DNA from: JANNMJ01 sp031397815
Lineage (GTDB): Bacteria; Bacteroidota; Bacteroidia; Cytophagales; Hymenobacteraceae
Assembly (NCBI GenBank): GCA_031397815.1
Contig: JANNMJ010000125.1
Location: 1-35,569, forward strand
Direction: 5' to 3'
DNA length: 35,569 bases
This document shows, one piece after another, positions 8,459 through 15,870 of this stretch. The notes beneath the pieces are model-generated. The model saw nothing but the letters and a program-made list of their open reading frames with translations, did not search any database and was not told the DNA's origin. Each line of letters begins with the position of its first letter. Positions within the stretch are counted from its first letter, which is position 1. The position numbers were made by a program, and so were the translations under genes.

Positions 8459-9055
8459 ATGGCCAATTATCTCACTTCCGCCGAGCTCGACCGCAAGGAG
8501 CCCTCGTTCGGCGTGCATCCGTTGAAATTCCTGTTGTGGCTCCTGATCATCTCGTCGTCGATGTCGTTCGCGGCCTACACGAGCGGCTACATTGTGCGAA
8601 AAGGAGAGGGGAACTGGCTGGAATTCGCGCTTCCGGCCCGCCTTTACGTCTCGTCGGCGATTATTTTGCTCAGCTCCGTGACGATGCAGGGTGCCTACTT
8701 CGCCGCCCGTCGCGATAACGTGAAGCTCACCCAGATTCTGCTCGTCTCGACGCTGCTGCTCGGTGGGGTTTTCCTGACGAGCCAGTGGCAGGCATGGGGC
8801 GAATTAGTGTCGAATAAGGTGTTTTTCGCCGGTCAGGCGTCTAATCCGGCGGGGTCGTTCGTGTACGTTCTGACCGGTTTTCACGCTTTTCACCTGCTCT
8901 GCGCGTTCATCTTTTTGACCATCGTTTTGCGGATGGCGCTGCAGTATAAGGTTCATTCCAAGGCGCTTCTGTGGATCGACCTGTGCACAATCTTCTGGCA
9001 CTTTCTCGGTGGGCTTTGGCTGTACCTGCATCTCTTCCTAATTTTGAACCGTTAA
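8459..9055 (+). CDS. coxC: Cytochrome c oxidase subunit III, first paralog
   Basis: A 198-residue, five-helix heme-copper oxidase subunit III. Helices lie at about residues 23-46, 62-82, 93-111, 135-160 and 172-195. Family features include the TGFHAFHLL helix and a final WHFLGGLWLYLHLFL helix; the former corresponds to the conserved GFHGxHV region. The ATG at 8459 directly follows a 77-bp spacer after ctaB. Bacteroidota cox operons often carry two tandem COX3-family genes, and this is the first. It is complete, unlike the second copy at 9136, so it may supply the only full-length subunit III in this locus. Confidence 0.92.
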   Translation: MANYLTSAELDRKEPSFGVHPLKFLLWLLIISSSMSFAAYTSGYIVRKGEGNWLEFALPARLYVSSAIILLSSVTMQGAYFAARRDNVKLTQILLVSTLLLGGVFLTSQWQAWGELVSNKVFFAGQASNPAGSFVYVLTGFHAFHLLCAFIFLTIVLRMALQYKVHSKALLWIDLCTIFWHFLGGLWLYLHLFLILNR

Positions 9056-9135
9056 ACCCGGTTCCGGCTCCTGCCTGAACCTCGGTCAGCTACTCGGCTG
9101 CTCCTACCTCCGCCCCTACACCCACCCCCCGCGTT

Positions 9136-9882
9136 ATGCACGCACCGACCCTCGAATCGCCCCGGACTGGTACCTGGGATGGCGGCAATGAACCTCTAAA
9201 AGCGAGCTATGGCAAGCTGATGATGTGGTTCTTTCTGCTGTCGGACGCCTTCTCATTCTCGGCGTTCCTGACGGCATACGGCCTCATCCGTCACGCTCAC
9301 CCCGCTTTCCAGGGAGATTCCCACGCGTTCAAGTTCTCGCAGGCTTACTGGCCGATCCCGGATAAGGTCTTCAACGCCTTCCCGTTCGCGGGTCACGCTA
9401 ACCTGCCGCTCGCGTTCGTGGCACTGATGACGATGATTCTCATCTTCTCGTCGGTGACGATGGTACTCGCAGTAGAAGCCGGTCACCGTCGTGACCGCAA
9501 CGCCGTACAGAAATGGCTGATGTGAACGATCCTGTTCGGCTCGGCTTTCGTCGGCTCGCAGGCGTGGGAGTGGAGTCACTTCATCCACGGCGCGCACGAG
9601 GGCAACTCGGCCATCGTGGAAGGCACCACCTTCTTCGGTGCCAACCTGGCGCAGAATCAGTACGGCCCCGTGTTGTTCGCCGACCTGTTCTTCTTCATCA
9701 CCGGCTTCCACGGTACCCACGTTACGTCGGGTATCATCCTGCTGATTATCCTTTTCATCAACACGGTCAATGGTACTTACGAGCGCCGCGGCCATTATGA
9801 GATGGTCGAGAAAGTAGGCCTCTACTGGCACTTTGTAGACTTGGTGTGGGTGTTTGTGTTCACGTTCTTCTACCTCGTTTAA
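9136..9882 (+). pseudogene. coxC: Cytochrome c oxidase subunit III, second paralog, interrupted by in-frame TGA
   Basis: The second COX3-family gene. Translation from ATG 9136 gives two membrane helices (MMWFFLLSDAFSFSAFLTAY and LPLAFVALMTMILIFSSVTM) and then meets TGA at 9523-9525. The same frame continues without a gap through TILFGSAFVGSQAWEWSHFI, GFHGTHVTSG and YWHFVDLVWVFVFTF to TAA at 9880-9882. These are the remaining three helices of a normal ~248-residue subunit. TGA differs by one base from TGG, and Trp fits the site. No ATG, GTG or TTG lies in frame between 9526 and 9615, so restarting at GTG 9616 would lose helix 3. The cause is a real nonsense mutation, a sequencing error or readthrough. 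All flanking sequence is well conserved, so decay would be very recent. Confidence 0.85.
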
Positions 9883-9969
9883 TCGCATTGAGTGATTGAT
9901 GCTGAAGGCTTCTGATAGTCTTCGGTATGCAATCGGTCTCGGTTCTCACTCAGTTCTTTACCAGCAATC

Positions 9970-10299
9970 ATGGCCTCGCACTCTCACGATCACGACCTCG
10001 CTCCCGGTGAAATCGCACCGGCCCAAACCGGCCAAATCTGGCGCACTTTCTGGGTTCTGGTCGGTATTACCGCCGTTGAATTCGTTTTCGTGTTCTTCAT
10101 GAACGCCGGAGCGATGCGTAACGCCATCTTCATCGTCCTGACGATCTTCAAGGCGTTCTTCATCGTCGGGGAGTTCATGCACTTGAAGCACGAGGTGAAA
10201 GGGCTGATCTGGTCGATTCTGATTCCGATGGCTTTGGTGGTCTGGCTCGTGGTAGCCCTCGTGACGGAAGGTTCCTTCCTGAGCGCCACTGTTCGCTAA
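9970..10299 (+). CDS. Cytochrome c oxidase subunit IV (bacterial COX4 type)
   Basis: A 109-residue small subunit of the heme-copper oxidase, with three membrane helices (about residues 25-46, 50-70 and 80-100). It matches the prokaryotic cytochrome c/quinol oxidase subunit IV family in length and in motifs such as KAFFIVGEFMHLKHE. The N-terminus MASHSHDHDLAP is His-rich, echoing the start of CoxA. It follows the subunit III genes as usual in Bacteroidota, and the Sco-like gene begins 14 bp downstream. Subunit IV is thought to aid assembly or stability rather than catalysis. Confidence 0.9.
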   Translation: MASHSHDHDLAPGEIAPAQTGQIWRTFWVLVGITAVEFVFVFFMNAGAMRNAIFIVLTIFKAFFIVGEFMHLKHEVKGLIWSILIPMALVVWLVVALVTEGSFLSATVR

Positions 10300-10313
10300 T
10301 ATCGAGCGCACTT

Positions 10314-10994
10314 ATGGCGGCCCGCAAGGTTTTGCTGCTGGGCATCTTGCTGTTGCTGCCCGTTCTGGCGTTTCTATTCCTGCAATCGTTCGGGCGTAAT
10401 GCCTATAAGCTGCGCACCTATCTGCCGGAGCCTAAGGCTACTGTGCAGATAGGTGCGCAGCCCGTTTGGGCAGATGCTGAAGCGGCAAAAGCCGCCGGTG
10501 ATACCGTGTTTCACCGCGTTCGCGAGGATGTGCGTCTGACTAGTTCCAGCGGTCAGCCGTTCCGCCTGGCCGACGGCCTGAGCGGTCATCTGATCGTGCT
10601 CGGCTTCACGCCCGACTCGCTGGCAACGGCTCCCGCTTCCCGCGCCCTGTTGCGCGGGATGATTCGCGCACAAGAGCGCTTCCGAACGAACGCCGATATC
10701 AAGTTGCTGCTCCTAGTGCGCAACGGCCAGCAAACGCTGCCCGTCTTGGCCGAGCGCAACGGGGCGATATCCGGCAAATGGATTTTCGCCACCAGCTCCG
10801 CCCCCGCCATCGACTCGGTGCGTGCTGAGCTGCGCGAAACCGCCACCGCCGCCTCCGACGACCGCATCTGGCTCCTTGACCGGCAGCGCTATCTGCGCGG
10901 CATCTACGACGCGAAAAATCCCCGGGAAGTAGACCGCCTGCTGACCGAAATCGATGTTCTGCTGAAAATCGAGCAAAATCCGGCTCGTCGCTAA
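10314..10994 (+). CDS. Sco1/SenC-like protein lacking copper ligands
   Basis: A 226-residue membrane-anchored protein with one N-terminal helix (about residues 5-24) and a thioredoxin-like domain outside the membrane. Position, anchor and the C-terminal pattern (SDDRIWLLDRQRYLRGIYDA, then a DRLLTEIDVLL helix) match Sco proteins, which load CuA in subunit II. However, the CxxxC motif is gone: the corresponding stretch reads VLGFTPDSLATAPASRAL, and the protein has no cysteine at all. The distal His that normally precedes the 'xxLLD' strand is also absent. It therefore probably cannot bind copper or do thiol chemistry as Sco does; a structural or assembly role is possible. Assignment to the Sco family rests on position and weak similarity. 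Confidence 0.72.
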   Translation: MAARKVLLLGILLLLPVLAFLFLQSFGRNAYKLRTYLPEPKATVQIGAQPVWADAEAAKAAGDTVFHRVREDVRLTSSSGQPFRLADGLSGHLIVLGFTPDSLATAPASRALLRGMIRAQERFRTNADIKLLLLVRNGQQTLPVLAERNGAISGKWIFATSSAPAIDSVRAELRETATAASDDRIWLLDRQRYLRGIYDAKNPREVDRLLTEIDVLLKIEQNPARR

Positions 10995-11055
10995 CTCTCG
11001 GTCGCGGTCGCGGTTATTCGCCGACAAACCACCTCGCTTACTTCGCTTTTTGGCC

Positions 11056-11628
11056 ATGGCTACCATCACCACTCATTCTCCCTCGCCCACTGAACCCGTC
11101 AATCACGCCTTTTACAAGCGCCTGATGATTGGTCTGGGCGCCGTAGTCCCGTTGCTGGTGGCAGTGCTGCATTATTTCCCCGGCTTGCTGCGCATTGAAG
11201 GCACCAATGTGCGCTTCCTGCCGCCGCTCATCGCCGTGATTAACTCGCTTACGGCGGTGGTTTTGGTGGCGGGGTACACGGCGATTCGGCGTAAAAACGT
11301 TGCGTTGCACCGCGCGATGATGGGCACGGCTTTCGGGCTCGGTGCGATCTTCCTGCTGGCTTACGTCGCGTATCATTCTCAGGCGCCTTCCACGAAGTTT
11401 GGGGGGGAAGGAATGATTCGTACCGTGTATTACACGCTGCTCCTGACGCACATCGGCTTGGCTATCGTCACCGTTGGGCTGGTGCTCTTTACCTTATATT
11501 TCGCCCTGACTCAGCAGTTCGCCCGTCACCGTCGGATTGCCCGCTGGACGTTCCCGATCTGGCTTTACGTATCTGTAACGGGTGTGATCGTGTACTTCAT
11601 GATCGCCCCTTATTACCCCGTCGGCTAG
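11056..11628 (+). CDS. DUF420 membrane protein, oxidase assembly factor-like
   Basis: A 190-residue protein with five predicted helices (about residues 22-42, 55-76, 87-107, 124-148 and 162-182). Conserved His residues lie in or near the helices (AVLHYFP, AYHSQAP, LTHIGLAI), and the ending WLYVSVTGVIVYFMI followed by PYYP is typical of DUF420. Gram-positive members of this family have been linked to assembly of aa3-type oxidases (CtaM), and in Bacteroidota the gene regularly ends the cox operon. A role in heme or copper insertion is therefore likely but inferred. The start is ATG 11056; a TTG two codons upstream is also possible. Confidence 0.85.
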   Translation: MATITTHSPSPTEPVNHAFYKRLMIGLGAVVPLLVAVLHYFPGLLRIEGTNVRFLPPLIAVINSLTAVVLVAGYTAIRRKNVALHRAMMGTAFGLGAIFLLAYVAYHSQAPSTKFGGEGMIRTVYYTLLLTHIGLAIVTVGLVLFTLYFALTQQFARHRRIARWTFPIWLYVSVTGVIVYFMIAPYYPVG

Positions 11629-11690
11629 CTGCCAACCGGCCTGCCGATAGAGGGGCAGCCATATTGTAGGCCCGCCGCACGATTCCGCAC

Positions 11691-11698
11691 TACCTTTG
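11691..11698 (+). promoter_or_regulatory. Bacteroidota -7 box upstream of nuoK
   Basis: TACCTTTG is an exact TAnnTTTG -7 box, about 107 bp before the nuoK ATG. The nearest upstream TTG (11664-11666) is 24 bp away, slightly longer than the usual 19-21 bp, so the -33 element is weak. It suggests that nuoKLMN has its own promoter apart from the cox operon. Confidence 0.45.
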
Positions 11699-11804
11699 CC
11701 CGCCCGACCCGTGCAGCCCTTGCGGCGGCGCTGTGGTTGGGCGGTTTTACGTCCGTTCCGATCAGCGGAGCGCTTTTTTACCTTCTACCCCGCGTCGCGT
11801 TTCG

Positions 11805-12134
11805 ATGCAAGAGCTTCCCGAAGTTATTCGGACTGTGCCGCTGGCATGGTACCTCTATTTTAGCGCCGCGCTGTTTTCAATCGGCGTGGCTGGCGTGCTT
11901 ACCCGGCGCAACGCCATCATCGTGTTTATGTGTGTCGAGCTGATGCTCAACGCCGTGAACATCTTGCTGACGGCGTTCTCGGCGTACCGAGCCGACCCTA
12001 ATGGGCAGATTTTCGTGTTTTTCATTATGGCCGTAGCTGCCGCGGAAGTCTCCGTCGGGCTGGGGATCATCGTGATGATTTACCGGAATCTTCAGTCCAC
12101 GGATATCAATCTGCTGAACCGGTTGAAATGGTGA
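11805..12134 (+). CDS. nuoK: NADH-quinone oxidoreductase subunit K
   Basis: A 109-residue, three-helix antiporter-like small subunit (MrpC-like) of complex I. ATG 11805 gives MQELPEVIRT, the expected length for the family; an upstream in-frame extension is not conserved in style. The two membrane glutamates needed for proton pumping are present, one in MCVELMLNAVN and one in AAAEVSVGLG. nuoJ normally lies directly upstream, but here the preceding gene is the DUF420 oxidase factor. The following 126-bp gap to nuoL contains short repeats and a hairpin. Confidence 0.94.
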   Translation: MQELPEVIRTVPLAWYLYFSAALFSIGVAGVLTRRNAIIVFMCVELMLNAVNILLTAFSAYRADPNGQIFVFFIMAVAAAEVSVGLGIIVMIYRNLQSTDINLLNRLKW

Positions 12135-12161
12135 TCGCTGATAGAGCAGATTGATGGCTTG

Positions 12162-12260
12162 CGCTGATTTTCTGATTGGTCTATTGACCAGCGCCAGAAT
12201 CAGCCGCAGCACATCCGTAGAGGTAAAAAAATCAGCGAAATCATAAAATCAGCGAAATCA
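12162..12260. repeat. Hairpin and direct repeats between nuoK and nuoL
   Basis: An imperfect inverted repeat (12162-12205) is centred on a perfect GGTC-TATT-GACC core at 12179-12190. Just downstream, AAATCAGCGAAATCA occurs twice in tandem (about 12229-12260), running into the nuoL start codon. Short elements with this AAATCAGCGAAATCA text are, from memory, dispersed in Bacteroidota genomes. This may be an inserted repeat that now forms the nuoL leader. Confidence 0.5.
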
Positions 12261-14168
12261 GTGATCCTTCTCGTTCCGCTTCTGCCGTTCATCGGCTTTC
12301 TAATCAACGGCCTCGGCCATCGGGTAATGCCGAAGGGCGTGGCTGGGCTGGTGGGCTGTGCTACCGTGGTAGCGGCTTTTGTTATCAGCGTGATGCTGTG
12401 GGCGGGCTTCCCGGCGGGTGGTCAGCCGCAGTACACCATCCTGTTCGACTGGATTTCGGTCGGCACCTTCCGGATGCCGTTCGCTTACCAAGTCGATCAG
12501 CTCTCGCTCACGATGCTGCTGCTCGTGACCGGCGTCGGTTCGCTGATCCACATCTATTCGGTGGGGTATATGCACGATGATCCGGGCTTCGCGCGGTTCA
12601 TGGCGTACCTCAACCTGTTCGTCTTCGCGATGCTGCTGCTCGTGCTGGGCGCCAACTACGGCGTGATGTTCGTCGGCTGGGAAGGCGTAGGGCTTTGCTC
12701 GTACCTGCTCATCGGCTTCTGGAACAAGAATCAGGATTACAACGACGCCGCCAAGAAGGCGTTCGTCGTGAACCGCATCGGCGACTTGGGCTTCCTGCTC
12801 GGCATCTTTCTGATCTTCCAGCAATTCGGCTCGATTACGTTTCTGGATGTGATGCCGCGCGCGGCGGCGCTGGCGCCCGGCTCGGGGATGCTCGTCGCGA
12901 TTACGCTGCTGCTATTCGTCGGGGCGATGGGGAAATCGGCGCAGTTGCCGCTCTTCACATGGCTGCCCGACGCAATGGCCGGTCCGACGCCCGTTTCTGC
13001 TCTGATTCACGCCGCCACGATGGTAACGGCGGGTATCTATATGATCATCCGGTCGGGGACGCTCTATGCGCTCGCGCCGCAAACCCTCGAAGTTGTAGCT
13101 TGGGTGGGGCTGCTGACGGCGCTGCTCGGCGCAGCCATTGGCCTCGCGCAGACCGATATCAAGAAAGTGCTCGCGTATTCCACCGTTTCGCAGCTGGGGC
13201 TGATGTTCCTCGGCTTGGGCGTGCTGGGCTTCTCGTCGTCGCTCTTTCACGTCCTGACCCACGCGTTCTTTAAGGCGCTGCTTTTCTTGGGCGCTGGCTC
13301 GGTCATTCACGCCTATCACAACGAGCAGGATATCCGGCGGATGGGTGGTCTGCGGAAGTACCTGCCGATTACGTTCGCCACGTTCCTGATTGGTACGATT
13401 GCCATCTCGGGCATTCCGCCGCTTTCGGGCTTCTTCTCGAAGGATGAGCTGCTGGCGCACGTTTACGAGCACTCGAAACTGATGTGGGGCCTCGGCCTCT
13501 TGGTATCGCTGATGACGTCGTTTTACATGTTCCGTCTCCTGTTCCTCGTCTTCTTCGGCGAGTTCCGGGGCACCGAGGAGCAGCGGCATCACCTGCACGA
13601 ATCGCCGCTGACCATCACCGCTCCGCTGATGATTCTGGCCGTGTTGGCGGCCGTTGGCGGCTTGCTAGGCATTCCGCACATCCTCGGCGGCAAACCCGTG
13701 CTGGCCGATTGGCTCGCGCCCGTTTTGGCTCTCCCGATGAAGCTGGCGGAAGGCCACGGCGAACCCCTTTCGGGCAGCACCGAGCTGCTGCTGATGGGCA
13801 TTTCGGCGGGTGTGGCGCTTACGGGGCTGATTGCCGCTTATGTGCGCTACGTCAGCCAAGCGCATCTGCCCGCAGCGGAAGGCGAGCCGGTTCCGGCGCT
13901 CACGCAGCTTTCGCGCGGCAAGTTTTACATCGACGAGCTGTACGATGGCCTCATCGTGAAGCCGATTATGATGCTCTCCCGCGGGCTTTACACGTTCGTC
14001 GAGCAAAAGCTGGTCGATCCGTTTGTCAATGGTGTCGGGAGTGGGGTGCTGGGCTTCGGGCGCAATCTGCGCTTGGTGCAGGGCGGCTCCGTCGGTTCCT
14101 ATGTCCTGCTGATGGTCGTCGGACTGGTGTTGATTCTGGCGCTCAATTTTTACACATTGGGTGGTTAA
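12261..14168 (+). CDS. nuoL: NADH-quinone oxidoreductase subunit L
   Basis: A 635-residue, antiporter-like proton-pumping subunit at the distal end of the complex I membrane arm. The start is GTG 12261; it has no in-frame ATG nearby and gives the family N-terminus (ILLVPLLPFIGFLINGLG). Conserved features include GWEGVGLCSYLLIGFW, the helix 7/8 region KSAQLPLFTWLPDAM-AGPTPVSALIHAATMV with its pumping Lys and broken helix, and the HAFFKALLFLGAGS segment. The C-terminal ~120 residues contain the long lateral helix region and a last anchor helix (YVLLMVVGLVLILALNF). It is complete and of normal length. Confidence 0.96.
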   Translation: MILLVPLLPFIGFLINGLGHRVMPKGVAGLVGCATVVAAFVISVMLWAGFPAGGQPQYTILFDWISVGTFRMPFAYQVDQLSLTMLLLVTGVGSLIHIYSVGYMHDDPGFARFMAYLNLFVFAMLLLVLGANYGVMFVGWEGVGLCSYLLIGFWNKNQDYNDAAKKAFVVNRIGDLGFLLGIFLIFQQFGSITFLDVMPRAAALAPGSGMLVAITLLLFVGAMGKSAQLPLFTWLPDAMAGPTPVSALIHAATMVTAGIYMIIRSGTLYALAPQTLEVVAWVGLLTALLGAAIGLAQTDIKKVLAYSTVSQLGLMFLGLGVLGFSSSLFHVLTHAFFKALLFLGAGSVIHAYHNEQDIRRMGGLRKYLPITFATFLIGTIAISGIPPLSGFFSKDELLAHVYEHSKLMWGLGLLVSLMTSFYMFRLLFLVFFGEFRGTEEQRHHLHESPLTITAPLMILAVLAAVGGLLGIPHILGGKPVLADWLAPVLALPMKLAEGHGEPLSGSTELLLMGISAGVALTGLIAAYVRYVSQAHLPAAEGEPVPALTQLSRGKFYIDELYDGLIVKPIMMLSRGLYTFVEQKLVDPFVNGVGSGVLGFGRNLRLVQGGSVGSYVLLMVVGLVLILALNFYTLGG

Positions 14169-14250
14169 CCCTTGCCCGCTATTCGCAAACGGGCTTTCTG
14201 CCAGATAGCTCCGACCAATAGCTGACGATCCCCGAGTTTCGGTTAACAAT

Positions 14251-15807
14251 ATGCTGATTCTATTTCTTCTTCTTTGGCCGGCTGTCGGCGCGCTCATCAC
14301 CCTGATGGTGCCCGCTGGCGGCAAAGTGCTAGCCGCGCCTGATGCGCACCCGATGCTCCAGCCACGGGTTTCGGCCGCTCGTCAGGTAGCATTGGCGGTT
14401 GCGCTGGTAGAGCTGGCGGCAGCCGTCTTCCTCTGGACCGGTTTCTTGCCCGAAGGCGGTACGCAGTTCGTGGTCAATGTGCCGTGGATTGCGAGCGCCG
14501 GGGTCAATTTCCACATCGGCCTCGACGGCATTTCGCTGCTGATGGTGTTGCTGACCACCTTTCTGGTGCCGATCATCGTGTTGGCCGCGTGGGCACGCGA
14601 ATGGCGCAACGAGAGCGCTTTCTACGCCCTCATTCTGCTGATGCAGACCGGGCTGCTCGGCGTATTCATGGCGTTCGATGCCTTCCTGTTCTACTTCTTC
14701 TGGGAAGTGGCGCTGATTCCGATTTACTTCATCGCCGGTATCTGGGGCGGAGAGCGCCGGGCGGCCGTCACGTTCAAGTTCTTCATTTACACGGTCTTCG
14801 GGTCGCTCTTTATGCTGGCGGCGTTCGTGCTGCTTTACATTCAGACTCCCGGCACGCACTCCTCTGACCTGACGGCCATTTATGCCGCTGGTCATTCGCT
14901 CCCGGCGCCGTTGCAGGGCATCGTGTTCTGGGCCATTTTCCTGGCTTTCGCTATTAAGATGCCCGTCGTGCCGTTCCATACTTGGCAGCCTGCTACCTAT
15001 ACCGAGGCACCGGCGCCCGGCACGATGCTGCTATCGGGCATTATGCTGAAGATGGGCCTTTACGGCGTGCTCCGCTGGCTGCTGCCGGTGGTACCCGCCG
15101 GAGTGGCGCAATGGGGCGGGGTGGCGATCATTTTGGGCGTCATCGGCATCGTGTACGGCGCCATCATCGCCATTCGGCAGCGCGATATCAAGACGCTCTT
15201 TGCGTACTCTTCGCTCTCGCACGTCGGGCTGATTGCGGCGGGGCTGTTCGCGGGCGTGTTTACGCAGAGCACGATTGGCCCGGTTGGCGGCGTGATTCAG
15301 ATGCTGAGCCACGGCGTGAACGTGGTCGGTCTGTTCTTCGCGGCCGACTTCATCATGCGGCGCACCGGCACGCGGCAAATCAGCGAGCTGGGCGGGTTGG
15401 CGCGCACGGCGCCGGTTTTCGCCACGCTTTTTCTGGTGATGGTGCTCGGCTCGGTGGCGCTGCCGCTCACGAACGGGTTCGTCGGTGAGTTTTTGCTGTT
15501 GCAGGGCTTGTTCGCTTACAACGCGTGGCTCGGTGGCGTGGCGGGCCTGACGATCATCTTCGGCGCCGTATACCTGCTGCGGATGTATCAGCGTACGATG
15601 CTCGGCGAGACGGTTCCGGCTACGGAAGGCACCGCCGATGTTACCGCGCTTGATTTGGCGGTGCTCGTGCCGCTGGTGGTAATGGTTTTTTGGCTGGGTC
15701 TGTATCCCAAGCCGTTCCTCGATATGGCGCAGCCCGCCATCGCCGATTTGCTCAAGCAAGCCAGCGGACTAGCTGCTCCGGCCGTGGAAATGCTCGGTAC
15801 GCGTTAA
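14251..15807 (+). CDS. nuoM: NADH-quinone oxidoreductase subunit M
   Basis: A 518-residue, ~14-helix antiporter-like subunit of complex I. ATG 14251 lies 82 bp after nuoL. The conserved Glu of helix 5 is in FFWEVALIPIYF, and the pumping Lys with the broken helix is in AIKMPVVPFHTWQPATYTEA followed by GIMLKMGLYGVLRW. LFAYSSLSHVGLIAAG and the MLSHGVN helix are also typical. Residues 27-40 carry a polar insert (GKVLAAPDAHPMLQP) between the first two helices that looks longer than in many homologs. It works with NuoL and NuoN to translocate protons. Confidence 0.96.
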   Translation: MLILFLLLWPAVGALITLMVPAGGKVLAAPDAHPMLQPRVSAARQVALAVALVELAAAVFLWTGFLPEGGTQFVVNVPWIASAGVNFHIGLDGISLLMVLLTTFLVPIIVLAAWAREWRNESAFYALILLMQTGLLGVFMAFDAFLFYFFWEVALIPIYFIAGIWGGERRAAVTFKFFIYTVFGSLFMLAAFVLLYIQTPGTHSSDLTAIYAAGHSLPAPLQGIVFWAIFLAFAIKMPVVPFHTWQPATYTEAPAPGTMLLSGIMLKMGLYGVLRWLLPVVPAGVAQWGGVAIILGVIGIVYGAIIAIRQRDIKTLFAYSSLSHVGLIAAGLFAGVFTQSTIGPVGGVIQMLSHGVNVVGLFFAADFIMRRTGTRQISELGGLARTAPVFATLFLVMVLGSVALPLTNGFVGEFLLLQGLFAYNAWLGGVAGLTIIFGAVYLLRMYQRTMLGETVPATEGTADVTALDLAVLVPLVVMVFWLGLYPKPFLDMAQPAIADLLKQASGLAAPAVEMLGTR

Positions 15808-15870
15808 GCACGGGCTTTTCCTCGAATCAAGGTCTAACGGTCTAACTTCTAACGTTCTGGCATCCAGCGG

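Noticed and set aside
9523..9525. Selenocysteine or general TGA-to-Trp recoding
   Set aside because: The site is in a membrane-helix boundary, not a catalytic Cys position, and TGA terminates other genes in the window as expected.
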